64,000 nt of DNA, taken from Dulcicalothrix desertica PCC 7102. Lineage in GTDB: Bacteria > Cyanobacteriota > Cyanobacteriia > Cyanobacteriales > Nostocaceae. The notes below the pieces were generated by a model. The model worked only from the letters and a program-made list of their open reading frames with translations, made no database searches and was not told where the DNA came from. The position numbers and the translations under genes are program-made. The DNA lies in the NCBI RefSeq assembly GCF_003991905.1, contig NZ_RSCL01000001.1, positions 868,654 to 932,653 of the forward strand, in the 5' to 3' direction. Below, in pieces: positions 1 through 9,115 of this stretch; within the stretch, counting starts at the first letter, position 1; the number at the start of each line of letters is the position of its first letter.

Positions 1-195
1 GTTGCTCGAAACAAAAAAACACCCATTAAATGTTTAGAAAAGCTAATGCATGACCAGCATGAAGAAATTCAACTTGCTGTTATTAACAATCCTCATACTC
101 CTATTAGTATCATTAAACTATTAGCTAAAAGTACTAATAAAAGTATTAGCCTTGCTGCAAAAAGTAAAATTACAACTTACGACAAGAAACCGTAA
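1..195 (+). CDS. C-terminal end of a leucine-rich-repeat-variant (LRV/HEAT-like) protein, partial
   Basis: The frame is open from the first base and runs 64 codons to a TAA at 193-195, so the gene begins outside the window. Two units of about 24-26 residues are visible with the pattern (V/L)AxNxxTPxxxLxxL: VARNKKTPIKCLEKL and then LAVINNPHTPISIIKLL. This is the signature of LRV-type helical repeats, which act as protein-binding scaffolds in cyanobacteria. The last residues are basic and low in complexity. The partner and process cannot be told from this fragment. Confidence 0.7.
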   Translation, partial: VARNKKTPIKCLEKLMHDQHEEIQLAVINNPHTPISIIKLLAKSTNKSISLAAKSKITTYDKKP

Positions 196-210
196 TCATC
201 CTGAGATTGT

Positions 211-312
211 GACGGGCAAGGATGCCCGTTCCACAAGCCATTCCACAAGCCATTTCACAAGCCATTCCACAAGCCATTTCACAAGCTATTTCACAAGCCA
301 TTTCACAAGCTA
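211..312. repeat. Dispersed palindrome with a 12-bp tandem expansion of one arm
   Basis: Bases 211-236 hold the dispersed element with the core GGGCAAGGATGCCC followed by the arm GTTCCACAAG. The arm is then repeated as a 12-bp unit (TTCCACAAGCCA, with T/C variants) seven times from 229 to 312. A reading frame crosses it and would encode Thr-Ser-His-Ser/Phe repeats, but nothing supports translation. The array lies between the LRV gene and the convergent COG3650-like gene. Confidence 0.85.
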
Positions 313-348
313 TTTCACAATATGGATAATTAAGTTTTTGGAAGTTCC

Positions 349-777
349 TTATTGTTTGTTAGCGCAACCAGTTTTAACTGTATTGCCAGAAATCAAAGTT
401 GCTGTATAAGGATATTTTGTGTCGGACATGCTATCGCTACAAGAACCATTTACTTTAGTGAGAATGAGAATATGATTCGGTTTAGTACCAAAACGATAAA
501 CTCTAACAACATCTAAAGGTCTTCCTTCTGCTGCAGTCGGCGCCACATAACGAAATTTTTGATTTGTGATATTATCTCTTAAAGAATTATATACAATACC
601 TTTTTGGCTAATGTCTACACCCCAGAAAGGTTCTGTACCAACAACACGGAAACTTTCAACTTTAGATAGTTGTTTAGGTGCAGGTGCAGAGTTTGCAGAA
701 GCAGGTAAAAATGATGTAGCTGCTGTAACTCCTAATCCGAATACTACAAATAGCTTTTTCAAATGTTGTGTAGTCAT
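349..777 (-). CDS. COG3650-like secreted protein
   Basis: 142 residues. The N-terminus (MTTQHLKKLFVVFGLGVTAA, ending at an Ala-Ser-Ala stretch) is a clear signal peptide. The mature part begins with a motif VVGTEPFWGVDI at about residues 45-56 and ends with CSDSMSDTKYPYTATL plus a closing Cys. Both are hallmarks of COG3650-type small envelope proteins of unknown biochemical role. The two remaining cysteines could form a disulfide. It is transcribed alone, divergent from the gene at 986. Function beyond envelope localisation is unknown. Confidence 0.65.
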   Translation of the reverse strand: MTTQHLKKLFVVFGLGVTAATSFLPASANSAPAPKQLSKVESFRVVGTEPFWGVDISQKGIVYNSLRDNITNQKFRYVAPTAAEGRPLDVVRVYRFGTKPNHILILTKVNGSCSDSMSDTKYPYTATLISGNTVKTGCANKQ

Positions 778-985
778 TGTTTTGTTTAAAGTTATAATTT
801 ACTCTTATTTTAGAATTACAAGTCAAAAATCCTTAATTTCGGAAAAGTTTTTTAAAATTCGGAATGTGAAGTTTTATTGTAGTTTATTATATTTTGGGAA
901 CTAAAAATTAGAGTTAAAGTCTTACAAATACTACAAGATTACAATTGTTTTCATTATTCATCTTTATGATTATGGTTTGTATATT

Positions 986-2248
986 ATGAAGTCAAAATTT
1001 ATTACAACTGCATTAACTTGCACTATCGTCGGCGCCTCCTTGGCACAGACTTATAATAATGCATCTGCCGCAACTCCCCAAATAAAGGTTTCACAGTTTC
1101 GCAGTCAGGGACAGCAGGGTTTGGAAAGGTTTATTAGTACGTATGCGAAAGAACTCAGTAATCCTTCACCACAAATGCGCGCTACATTAGATGCAATTTG
1201 TCAGCAAAAAGACTGTCACGCTTCTAAGTTATATTGGTACACCGATATTGAACAAGCAAAAGCTGCTGCAAAAACTAGCGGAAAACCTATTCTTTCGTTA
1301 CGGTTGCTGGGAAGACTCGATGAGGACTTAAGCTGTGCGAATAGTCGTTTCTTTCGTGTAACGTTATATCCGAATGCTGAAATATCTAAGTTTTTACGTC
1401 AAAATTATATACTCCATTGGCAAACTGTACGCTCGGCGCCGAAAGTAACTGTAGATTTTGGTGATGGACGTAAATTAGAACGGACTATTACAGGTAACAG
1501 CATTCACTATATCTTAGATAGTGCTGGGCGCCCTGTTGATGCAATTCCGGGGTTGTACGGGCCTCAAGCTTTTTTAAAGCAGTTGGTAGAAGGTAAAAAA
1601 TTAATCAACTCATATAATAGCCGCCCAAGTGCTGCAAAAGAAAGCTTTTTACGGCAGTATCATGCACAGCGTTTAGTATCTGTTGAGCAGCAATGGAATA
1701 AAGACTTAACTAAACTTGGTATTGCAAATCCTCCACGTTTGGTTGAAATGCCTGCAACTTCTAATTCTCCTAGCGCACCTGTAGCTGGAACAATTGCTGT
1801 AACTAAAATGGCAGTAGAGGCGCCGATGTTAAGAGGAATGTCACCAAGCACTAGTAACCCGGCACCGCTTAGAGAAATTACAGACCAAGCAACATGGCAA
1901 CGCATCGCTCAACTATATATAAATGATGCCAAACTAGATAAGAATAGTATCGCCTTAATAAATTCCAAACGCTTCCCACAAAAATCTAACTCGAATGGTT
2001 TACAGGGCGTTGTTAGTAACTTTGAAACAGCAATGGCGTTAGATACCGTCAGAAACGAGTATATGTTGCATCGACAAATTCATCAATGGTTCACTCAACC
2101 TAATATAACAAGTAATGTAAACACACTAAACGAAAGAGTGTATGCACAACTGTTTTTAACACCAAGTTCTGACCCGTGGTTAGGATTGATGAACAGTGAA
2201 ACTTATAGTGCGATTGAAAATGATGGTGTTCACCTCCAAAAAAGATAG
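986..2248 (+). CDS. Secreted protein with a possible thioredoxin-like region
   Basis: About 420 residues starting at ATG 986; a TTG at 977 adds three residues but breaks the pattern of a signal peptide that starts MKSKFITTALTC and ends near an Ala-rich site. A region near residues 85-180 contains a CQQKDC pair, then YWYTDIEQAKAAAKTSGKPI and later NYILHWQTV and VDFGDG. This reads like the thioredoxin_7/DUF255 pattern (alpha helix, then GKPI on a strand), but without a CXXC redox site. The C-terminal 200 residues look helical and have no recognised domain. Function not assigned; the thioredoxin-like reading is inference. Confidence 0.5.
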   Translation: MKSKFITTALTCTIVGASLAQTYNNASAATPQIKVSQFRSQGQQGLERFISTYAKELSNPSPQMRATLDAICQQKDCHASKLYWYTDIEQAKAAAKTSGKPILSLRLLGRLDEDLSCANSRFFRVTLYPNAEISKFLRQNYILHWQTVRSAPKVTVDFGDGRKLERTITGNSIHYILDSAGRPVDAIPGLYGPQAFLKQLVEGKKLINSYNSRPSAAKESFLRQYHAQRLVSVEQQWNKDLTKLGIANPPRLVEMPATSNSPSAPVAGTIAVTKMAVEAPMLRGMSPSTSNPAPLREITDQATWQRIAQLYINDAKLDKNSIALINSKRFPQKSNSNGLQGVVSNFETAMALDTVRNEYMLHRQIHQWFTQPNITSNVNTLNERVYAQLFLTPSSDPWLGLMNSETYSAIENDGVHLQKR

Positions 2249-2276
2249 CTCAAAAAAGATAGCCAAAAAAAAATAA

Positions 2277-2615
2277 TTAGGAGTTATTTAATCGTAATTC
2301 TAATCTAATCGACTGCGTAATTGCATCTACCAAAGCCAAACGCTGACTAATTGGTAACTGTAAAACAGGAATTATCAAATCTTCTATAGACACGAGTGAA
2401 CTTTGAGCAGAATTTAGTTGAATATCTGAGTTTTGCTTCAACGTTTTTTCTAAATCGTCTCGCAGCGTCTCTAAAAACACATAATCATCACCCATATTAG
2501 CAGCTTCATTGTCATCAAGATTTCCGCTATTTAAACGCTCTTGATATATTTTTATTAAATTACCAATTGCTTCTATAATAAATGTAATGTCTTTAAATGA
2601 TAGCTTCATTGCCAA
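2277..2615 (-). CDS. Hypothetical 112-aa acidic helical protein
   Basis: The protein starts MAMKLSFKDITFII and is rich in Asp, Asn and Leu. Its C-terminal part, VLQLPISQRLALVDAITQSI, resembles the LP(L/I)xxRLxLVxxIxxSI pattern found in small antitoxin-like addiction proteins, but no toxin-like partner lies beside it. Its gene converges on the secreted protein that ends at 2248, leaving 28 bp. No function can be assigned. Confidence 0.5.
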   Translation of the reverse strand: MAMKLSFKDITFIIEAIGNLIKIYQERLNSGNLDDNEAANMGDDYVFLETLRDDLEKTLKQNSDIQLNSAQSSLVSIEDLIIPVLQLPISQRLALVDAITQSIRLELRLNNS

Positions 2616-3431
2616 TTATCCAAGTTATATAGAATTTCAGTTTTAGTCAATTGTATAAGATAACTCTGCTTAATGTCGAATTTGCACAGCAATGTAACAA
2701 AATTTTGGAAACTCTTTCTTCTATAACCTAAATTTTGCCAATTATAGAATTAGCACATTAATAATTTTGAAGTTACTATTGCTGGGTGCGAATAAAAACG
2801 TCTGTTCGTTCTTTTAACTGCTTGCGCTACGGGTGAAGGTTGCCAGGGTACTTACCCAAAATTGTCACGCTAAAGTAATCTTTATAAGTACTTTTACTAT
2901 AATTTTACCACTAAAACCGGGTTTCTATGCATTCACTGTCGCAGACAAATCGTCGTTGTTATTACAATCTCTCAACGAAGAAACCCGTTTCTAGCAGGTT
3001 TAACATAGTATTTGAATAAATTGGTAAAGTCTATTTATGCTTTTCGTCAAAAAAGATGATTTTTATTTAAAGTTATTTAAAACATTTTAAGTAATTTTAC
3101 ATATATTTTATTTAGCAAAAAAATAAAAAAGTACCTCTTAGCTTCTAAAAATAATGGTTTTAGCGTTTATAGCGTGCAATCCGATTGTGTATTTTATGTA
3201 AATATGCTGAGAAAGTATAGCGGCTCAATAGAATAGATAGCTATATTACTTAGGTATCAAAGGAAATTAAAAACATTTGATTTGGCTGTGCAGAAAAGAA
3301 CTGCTTTGAAAATTCAGAATCTGTATATAACTGCACTATTTGAAGATTTGCTTGTATCCAATTATCAAATTGGAATCAGCAAAATTATCAAACCACATTA
3401 ACAACAATTCCAATTAGAAGGTCATTAAATC
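2616..3431. other. 816-bp AT-rich intergenic region with one dispersed inverted repeat
   Basis: No credible gene is seen on either strand. At 2918-2926 the sequence CGGGTTTCT pairs with AGAAACCCG at 2979-2987; this belongs to the dispersed AGAAACCSGGTTTCT family found again near 25.1, 30.1 and 53.1 kb. The last 30 bases contain AGAAGG upstream of the ATG at 3432, a plausible ribosome binding site. The rest is probably the leader and promoter of the PEP-CTERM gene. Confidence 0.6.
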
Positions 3432-4262
3432 ATGAAATTATCTAATGTTGCTCGTCTTGCCATCGCAGCAGTAGCTTGCGGTATTGGTACTTTGGCTGTC
3501 AATTCAAAAGTTGTTGCAGCAACTTTGACACCAGTTGACTTAGAACTTTCTTTGCTTGTAGATGTTTCAGGAAGTGTAAACAACAGCGAGTTTAACTTGC
3601 AAAAGCAAGGTTATGTAGATGTATTTAATAGTTCTGACCTTTTCAATAATTTTATATCTAAAGGTGAATTTGGTAAAATCGCAGTCAATCTAATTTACTG
3701 GTCTAGCAGTGGTCAACAAGCAGAATCTGTTGGCTGGACTTTAATTGATAGTGCTATATCATCACAAAATTTTGCAGCAGCGATTAACTCAACAACACGT
3801 CCTTTCTTTGGTGGTACCGCACCTGGTTCTGCAATCGCTTATGCTACACCAAAATTTTTCAACAATGCATTTGATGGAAAACGTCAAGTAATTGATGTAT
3901 CTGGTGATGGTCCAGAAAATGGTGGATTAAATACTGCTACCGCACGAAATAATGCTTTAGCACAGGGTGTTGATGCGATTAATGGTATTGTAGTGGGTAC
4001 TAATTCTGAAAGAGCAACAACACTTCCGTTCTATCAATCAAGTGTAATTGGTGGTACTAATGCAGATGGAACCTCAGCATTTGTACTCGAAGCTAAAAGC
4101 TTTCAAGAGTTTGGAAGTGTTCTTGAGAAAAAGATTAAAGCAGAAGTCAAACCTCCGTCTGTATCAGTTCCTGAGCCAGCTTCTGTAATAGGTTTACTCG
4201 CTTTCAGTCTTATTGGTGCAAGCTCTGTAAAGCAAAAATTTAATCAGGCTAAACATAATTAG
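3432..4262 (+). CDS. DUF1194/VWA-like PEP-CTERM secreted protein
   Basis: 276 residues with three visible parts. A signal peptide covers about residues 1-30. A von Willebrand A-like DUF1194 domain begins at LSLLVDVSGSVNNSEF, with DxSxS metal-site residues intact, and continues through RQVIDVSGDGPENGG. A PEP-CTERM tail follows: VPEPASVIGLLAFSLIG, then a short basic end. PEP-CTERM proteins are cleaved by an exosortase and released to the envelope or matrix. The gene is alone, with AGAAGG upstream and a hairpin terminator downstream. It is likely a surface or matrix adhesion protein; the ligand is unknown. Confidence 0.85.
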   Translation: MKLSNVARLAIAAVACGIGTLAVNSKVVAATLTPVDLELSLLVDVSGSVNNSEFNLQKQGYVDVFNSSDLFNNFISKGEFGKIAVNLIYWSSSGQQAESVGWTLIDSAISSQNFAAAINSTTRPFFGGTAPGSAIAYATPKFFNNAFDGKRQVIDVSGDGPENGGLNTATARNNALAQGVDAINGIVVGTNSERATTLPFYQSSVIGGTNADGTSAFVLEAKSFQEFGSVLEKKIKAEVKPPSVSVPEPASVIGLLAFSLIGASSVKQKFNQAKHN

Positions 4263-4287
4263 CCAACACTAACCAGGTTTCTTATTT

Positions 4288-4315
4288 GGGATGGGGTTTT
4301 CTCTTGCCCCGTCCC
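4288..4315 (+). terminator. Hairpin terminator after the PEP-CTERM gene
   Basis: GGGATGGGG pairs with CCCCGTCCC (one G-U pair) around a 10-base loop, 25 bp after the stop codon at 4262. There is no long T run after it, so it may also act only as a 3' stabilising hairpin. Confidence 0.5.
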
Positions 4316-4377
4316 TCCACGTTTGGCACAAAAGATTTACGCGGTTGTTCTACGAAGAATAAAATTATAAAAGAAAT

Positions 4378-4560
4378 CTATTCATCAAATTGGGCAAGAA
4401 CAATTTCCTTCTCCGGAAAATTAGCAACTATTTTTAAACTGCCGCCAAGAGCTTTAATATATTCAGAGAGAGTAGAAATATCAATTTCTTCCTGATTTTC
4501 AATCATTGAAATATCAGGCAACACAACGTTGGAGTTTTCTAAATCCTCGTGTGCTTCCAA
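4378..4560 (-). pseudogene. Truncated XRE-family antitoxin remnant
   Basis: The 60 residues match only the second half of small XRE (HigA-like) antitoxins: PDISMIENQEEIDISTLSEY is the end of the recognition helix and the linker, and IKALGGSLKIVANFPEKEI is the usual C-terminal strand pair. The first 30-35 residues of the helix-turn-helix, including the normal start, are missing, and no toxin gene lies upstream. A TTG start at 4560 would give this stub. It is best read as a relic of a lost toxin-antitoxin pair. Confidence 0.55.
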
Positions 4561-4751
4561 GAAATTTTGTAATTAATTTTATACTTCTCTGTGAACTCTG
4601 TGTCTAATAAGGTAAAAATAATGACATTTACTCCACAGGCTTTCCGGCCTGTGCTATAGCCCATCACGTTCAATATCATCCAACAGGGTGAATTGATTTT
4701 GGTACATTCTGATGTAACATACTGTAGCTGCATGTTACTACAGGGTACATT

Positions 4752-5921
4752 ATGCCTTCATTTGAATACGGCAAGGTAAATGATTCAGGGGATGCTAGTA
4801 AGCTTATATCAATTCTCAGTCAGTGCTTTATGATGGCGCCGTCTGACGGTGAAGTTTACATGCAGTCGGTAGGAATAGAGAATTTTCGTGTTATTCGCCA
4901 AAATAAAGAAATTGCAGGTGGGTTAGCAATATTGTCATTTGATCAAAATTATGGTGGTGAATTTGTACCAATGACAGGTATTGCAGCAGTAGGTATTGCA
5001 CCAGAGTATAGAGGAAGTGGCGCCGCGTTAGCACTAATGCAAAGTGCAGTAAAAGAAATTCATGTTGAGGGGGCGCCCTTGACAGCATTATTTCCCGCAG
5101 TGCAACGTTTGTATCGTGCTGCTGGATATGAGCAAGCAGGTAGTTTCTGCAATTGGGAAATAACTACTGCTAGTATTCAAATGGGAAAACCTCAATTACC
5201 GTTGAGGTTAATTACTACCGAAAAAGATATTTTACGGTCACTAAATCAAAAGCAAGCTCGTTTACATAATGGTAATTTAAACAGAAACGAATTTATTTGG
5301 GCTGATATTGGGCGTTCAAAAGATGCTCAACAATACGCTTATTTGATTGGGAGTGCAGATAATCCTCAAGGATACATTATATTTACACAGCATCGTGGTG
5401 ACGATAACGATTATATTAATGTACGAGACTGGGTACTCTTAACACCAGCAGCAATACAAAGCTTTTGGGCATTTCTTGGTGGTCATCGGTCGCAAATTGA
5501 TACGGTTCGTTACAGAAGCGCGCTTGTTGATGCACTAACTTTTATGTTGCCCGAACAAACAGCCAAGTTGAAATCATCGACACGATGGATGTTACGTATT
5601 GTAGATGTAAAGAAAGCGCTAGAAAAGCGGGGGTATCCTCAAAATATCCAAGCATCCCTTCATATAGAAGTACAAGATGATTTATTAGAAAGTAATAATA
5701 GTAAATTTATACTTTCTGTTGCCAATGGACGTGCGGATGTGGCGCCAGGTGGTAAAGGTGATTTGAAGCTTGATATTCGTGCTTTTGCGCCGTTGTATAC
5801 TAGTTTATTCTCTCCGAGTCATTTACAAATGACAGGACAGTTGGAAGCAACAGAAAATGCTATTACTACTGCAACGCAAATATTTGCAGGCGCCGGAGCT
5901 TGGATGGCTGACTTTTTTTAG
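4752..5921 (+). CDS. Eis-like GNAT N-acetyltransferase with SCP2-type C-terminal domain
   Basis: 389 residues. The N-terminal GNAT domain has the acetyl-CoA loop VGIAPEYRGSGAALALMQ at about residues 82-100, matching the V-G-x-x-P-x-x-R-x-x-G pattern. A second degenerate GNAT lobe follows, and the C-terminal 100 residues (SLHIEVQDDLLESNNSKFIL onward) look like the sterol-carrier SCP2 fold. That order is the Eis family, which acetylates amine groups on aminoglycosides or lysines; the natural substrate in cyanobacteria is unknown. It is followed after 8 bp by a DMT transporter, so the two are probably co-transcribed. Confidence 0.85.
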   Translation: MPSFEYGKVNDSGDASKLISILSQCFMMAPSDGEVYMQSVGIENFRVIRQNKEIAGGLAILSFDQNYGGEFVPMTGIAAVGIAPEYRGSGAALALMQSAVKEIHVEGAPLTALFPAVQRLYRAAGYEQAGSFCNWEITTASIQMGKPQLPLRLITTEKDILRSLNQKQARLHNGNLNRNEFIWADIGRSKDAQQYAYLIGSADNPQGYIIFTQHRGDDNDYINVRDWVLLTPAAIQSFWAFLGGHRSQIDTVRYRSALVDALTFMLPEQTAKLKSSTRWMLRIVDVKKALEKRGYPQNIQASLHIEVQDDLLESNNSKFILSVANGRADVAPGGKGDLKLDIRAFAPLYTSLFSPSHLQMTGQLEATENAITTATQIFAGAGAWMADFF

Positions 5922-5929
5922 GGTAAAAA

Positions 5930-6841
5930 ATGCATCATACTACTGGTAAATGGCGCCTTGGGTTGGCACTATCTTTATTAACGATTGTATTGTGGGGAGT
6001 GTTACCGATAGCGCTAACGGTCGCACTCTCTGTTCTCGATGTCTATACTGTAACTTGGTTTAGATTTTTATTATCATTCTCATTACTAGCTATTTATTTA
6101 GCAGCAAGAGGAAAATTACCTACGCTTAAACAGCTACGTGCGACTTCTTGGAAGTTGGTAAGTACCGCGATTATTTTTCTTGCTACGAATTATATTCTGT
6201 TTTTAAAGGGTTTGGCACTAACGTCTCCCGCTAACGCCCAAGTTATCATTCAACTAGCGCCTTTACTAATGAGTTTTGGTGGATTGTTAATTTTTCGTGA
6301 GCGTTACAGCTGGCGCCAATGGTGCGGGGTTGGTATTCTTACGATTGGACTTGTTTTATTTTTTCATGAAAAATTAAATAGCATAATCACTGTACAAACA
6401 AATTATCTACTTGGAACAGGTTTAGTTGTGCTAGGCGCCGTTGCTTGGGCTGTTTATGCTTTGGCACAAAAGCAATTGTTACGAACTTTATCTTCTATGC
6501 ATATCATGGTAATTATTTATGGTGTATGTGCTTTTTTATTCTTACCATTTGCTACACCAAAGTTACTTTTTACACTTAATTATTTTCACTGGGGAACTCT
6601 AATTTTTTGTGGTTTAAATACGCTAATTGCTTATGGTGCTTTTGCTGAATCTCTAGAGCATTGGGAGTCATCACGAGTAAGTGCGGTTGTGGCGGCTGCA
6701 CCAATTGTTACTTTAATATCTGTTCATGCGGTGTCCGTTATTGCACCTAGTTTAATTGTTCCAGAAAATTTGTCAGTTACGGGAATTATAGGTGCCATCT
6801 TAGTCGTAGCTGGCTCTGTGGCTATGGCTCTGGGTAAATAA
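5930..6841 (+). CDS. EamA/DMT-family transporter
   Basis: 303 residues with about ten hydrophobic segments in two homologous halves, as in EamA proteins (each about 130-140 residues). The first half begins LALSLLTIVLWGVLPIAL and the second near GTGLVVLGAVAWAVYALAQK. Family members export small metabolites or amino acids across the inner membrane; the cargo here is unknown. The gene starts 8 bp after the Eis-like gene, which suggests a joint modify-and-export function, though this is inference. Confidence 0.85.
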   Translation: MHHTTGKWRLGLALSLLTIVLWGVLPIALTVALSVLDVYTVTWFRFLLSFSLLAIYLAARGKLPTLKQLRATSWKLVSTAIIFLATNYILFLKGLALTSPANAQVIIQLAPLLMSFGGLLIFRERYSWRQWCGVGILTIGLVLFFHEKLNSIITVQTNYLLGTGLVVLGAVAWAVYALAQKQLLRTLSSMHIMVIIYGVCAFLFLPFATPKLLFTLNYFHWGTLIFCGLNTLIAYGAFAESLEHWESSRVSAVVAAAPIVTLISVHAVSVIAPSLIVPENLSVTGIIGAILVVAGSVAMALGK

Positions 6842-7201
6842 TAGATATTATTTGAATAAAGTTTTATGTTAAGTAATTTTACGGTATCTTTAATCAAAGA
6901 TGCCTCTTCTTCATAGTTGTTTTTTGCATACTGAAGCGTATTATTTTATTATCTGTTATGATGTCATCGTTGGATAAATTATTTTTTCCAAATAGGTAAA
7001 TCAACCTATATTGCCCGATATAGCCCAGTGTCACTACCACAGTTGTTTTTAACATTTTATAGCTAGAAAATCTTCTACTATAATTCATAATTTTGAGGCG
7101 AAATCACCGAATCATTCAGGGCGAATCATTTAGGGTGTCCGCATATACTACCAATTTGACCGAGCCTCATCAAATAACATCCGAATTGTAGACGTTTTGC
7201 G
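6842..7201. other. 360-bp intergenic region
   Basis: AT-rich and without a supported gene. A 64-codon minus-strand frame at 6894-7088 has no ribosome site and no recognisable family. The last 100 bases are likely the promoter and leader of the DUF1400 hydrolase gene. Confidence 0.5.
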
Positions 7202-8899
7202 ATGAAAAGCTTTTTTGGTATCTGGACCAGCACCCTGCGAAGGAATATATTGTTGCTGGTACTCTCAATGCTGCTGCCTACTTTTGAAATGAGTTCGGCA
7301 TATGCAGCACAGAGAGTTTATGCATCTTATTCGGCGTTGGAACGGTCAATTTCCGTGACTGCGTTAGAAGAATTTGTCAGGACAGGCGCCGTAGACTCTA
7401 GTCTAGCGGTTTATGCCGAGTATCTCAAACCAGCACAACTCCAAGAGTTGCGAAGAGTGCTACAAAGTCCGATAAAAGCTAACGCAGTAGCAGTATCACA
7501 GTTTCTCTATACTCCGCAAGGAGAATTTTTGTTGCGAAGGTTAGGAGAAGTAATTAAGACAGAATCACGTCAGGAAAAACCTGGCTTTCATGCTTTGCGG
7601 TCAGCTTTAATACTGGCAGCTGCGGACTCTGGAGGCTTAACTTTACTAGGTTTGTTACGTGAATATCCTGGTGCGAGCATTCATATAGATTTAGCGCGAA
7701 CTCTAGGAATTGCGTCAGAACTAGAAAAAATGGTTAGCGATACCGAAAAAGCCATCACAGCAGTATCTCAAAAAGCTAAAACCGAGGCAGCAATAGAGCA
7801 ACCTTCGTTTCTGAGTGCCAAGCTTCCCGATTTTCGTCGTAAAGGTAAATTTGCCACGTCCAAGCAAACGTATAAATTACTCGATGCTGTTCGCAATCGG
7901 TTTTTACTCACCGATGTTTATATACCTTCAGGAATTGAGAAAGTTCCAGTAATCGTCATTTCCCACGGTGTAGGTACAGACAGCAGCAATTTTGAGTATT
8001 TAGGTTCACATCTTGCTTCTCACGGATTTGCTGTGATAGTTCCCAACCATCCTGGTAGTGATACCAAGCAATTGAGTTCGTTAATGAAGGGTAGTGCGAA
8101 TGAAGTTGCTGAACCAAGCGAATTCTACAATCGTCCTCTTGATATCAAATTTGTTCTAGACGAACTGCAACAGCGTAATAAATCTACGTTTCGTGGGCGC
8201 CTGAATTTTGATGAGGTAGGGGTATTCGGGCAATCGTTTGGTGGATACACTGGATTAGCATTAGCAGGAGCGCAAATTAACTTTGCCCAGCTAGAAAAAG
8301 ACTGCAAACCAAAGGCACTCACAGAAACTTGGAATGTATCTTTACTACTGCAATGTCGTGCTTTGGAACTACGGAAATTTAGTCCATTGATGAGTTATGA
8401 CCTGCACGATAAACGTATCAAAGCGGTAATCGCAGTCAATCCCATCACCAGCAGTATTTTTGGTGAAACCGGATTAAACAATATAAAAATTCCCGTAATG
8501 ATAGTTGCTAGTAGTGATGATACTATTGCACCAGCATTGTACGAGCAGATATTACCTTTCTCATGGATTGGAAATCAGCAAAAATACTTAGCTGTCATGC
8601 AAGGCGCCACCCACTTCTCAGCTATTGGTGAAGGTAAAAATGATGCAAACCAAATTGGACTACCTTCAGATATAGCAGGTGATGACCCTGCACAAGTACG
8701 TAAATACTTAAACTCGCTCTCGTTACCTTTCTTTCAATCTCATGTTGCGGGTATGACCAAATATGCGCCATATTTGAATGCAGCTTACGCCAAAGCTATT
8801 TCAACTCAACCACTAGGGTTAAACTTAATTCAGTCACTAACATCAACTGAACTAGCACAAACCTTTAATGGTGAATTGAAACAAATTAAGCAACCCTAA
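7202..8899 (+). CDS. DUF1400 / PAF-acetylhydrolase-like alpha/beta hydrolase, secreted
   Basis: 565 residues. A signal peptide covers about residues 1-36. The cyanobacterial DUF1400 domain follows (ERSISVTALEEFVRTGAVDS to about residue 180). The rest is an alpha/beta hydrolase like platelet-activating-factor acetylhydrolase: oxyanion strand VIVISHGVGTDSSNFEYL, nucleophile elbow GQSFGG (G-x-S-x-G), an acid near SSDDTIAP and a His in GATHFSAIG. All catalytic parts are present. It is likely a periplasmic lipase or esterase; substrate unknown. It stands alone between repeats. Confidence 0.85.
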   Translation: MKSFFGIWTSTLRRNILLLVLSMLLPTFEMSSAYAAQRVYASYSALERSISVTALEEFVRTGAVDSSLAVYAEYLKPAQLQELRRVLQSPIKANAVAVSQFLYTPQGEFLLRRLGEVIKTESRQEKPGFHALRSALILAAADSGGLTLLGLLREYPGASIHIDLARTLGIASELEKMVSDTEKAITAVSQKAKTEAAIEQPSFLSAKLPDFRRKGKFATSKQTYKLLDAVRNRFLLTDVYIPSGIEKVPVIVISHGVGTDSSNFEYLGSHLASHGFAVIVPNHPGSDTKQLSSLMKGSANEVAEPSEFYNRPLDIKFVLDELQQRNKSTFRGRLNFDEVGVFGQSFGGYTGLALAGAQINFAQLEKDCKPKALTETWNVSLLLQCRALELRKFSPLMSYDLHDKRIKAVIAVNPITSSIFGETGLNNIKIPVMIVASSDDTIAPALYEQILPFSWIGNQQKYLAVMQGATHFSAIGEGKNDANQIGLPSDIAGDDPAQVRKYLNSLSLPFFQSHVAGMTKYAPYLNAAYAKAISTQPLGLNLIQSLTSTELAQTFNGELKQIKQP

Positions 8900-8908
8900 C
8901 TAACAAAT

Positions 8909-9032
8909 CTCTTGTGGAATAAACCTCTTGTGGAATAAACCTCTTGTGGAATAAATTTCTTGTGGGATGGGCATCCTTGCCCGTTCCAATGTTTCAAATA
9001 TAGAGGACGGGCAGGATGCCCACCCCACAAGA
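8909..9032. repeat. Dispersed palindrome pair with a 16-bp tandem expansion of one arm
   Basis: Three copies of a 16-bp unit, CTCTTGTGGAATAAA plus C/T, run from 8909 to 8956. They lead into the palindrome TTGTGGGATGGGCATCC and then an inverted copy ending in CCCCACAAGAA near 9032. The two arms form a long stem. This is the same element family as at 211, 15337, 18191, 18666, 27575, 33905 and 63014. Confidence 0.85.
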
Positions 9033-9115
9033 ATATTTTGAATGTTTTATTACTTGGAAGTCCCTAGATATAATAAAGAAGCCAGGTTTTGTCATGTTTA
9101 ACAAGCAACTAATAT

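Noticed and set aside
152-409. 85-codon plus-strand frame with Thr-Ser-His-Phe repeats
   Set aside because: It is the translation of the 12-bp tandem array and overlaps two real genes; there is no ribosome site.
566-904. 112-codon plus-strand frame
   Set aside because: It lies opposite the COG3650-like gene and has shadow composition.
4286-4495. 69-codon plus-strand frame
   Set aside because: It starts in a terminator hairpin and runs through the antitoxin remnant in antisense.
6894-7088. 64-codon minus-strand frame, possibly a decayed transposase
   Set aside because: No recognisable motif, no terminal repeats and no ribosome site; cannot be supported.
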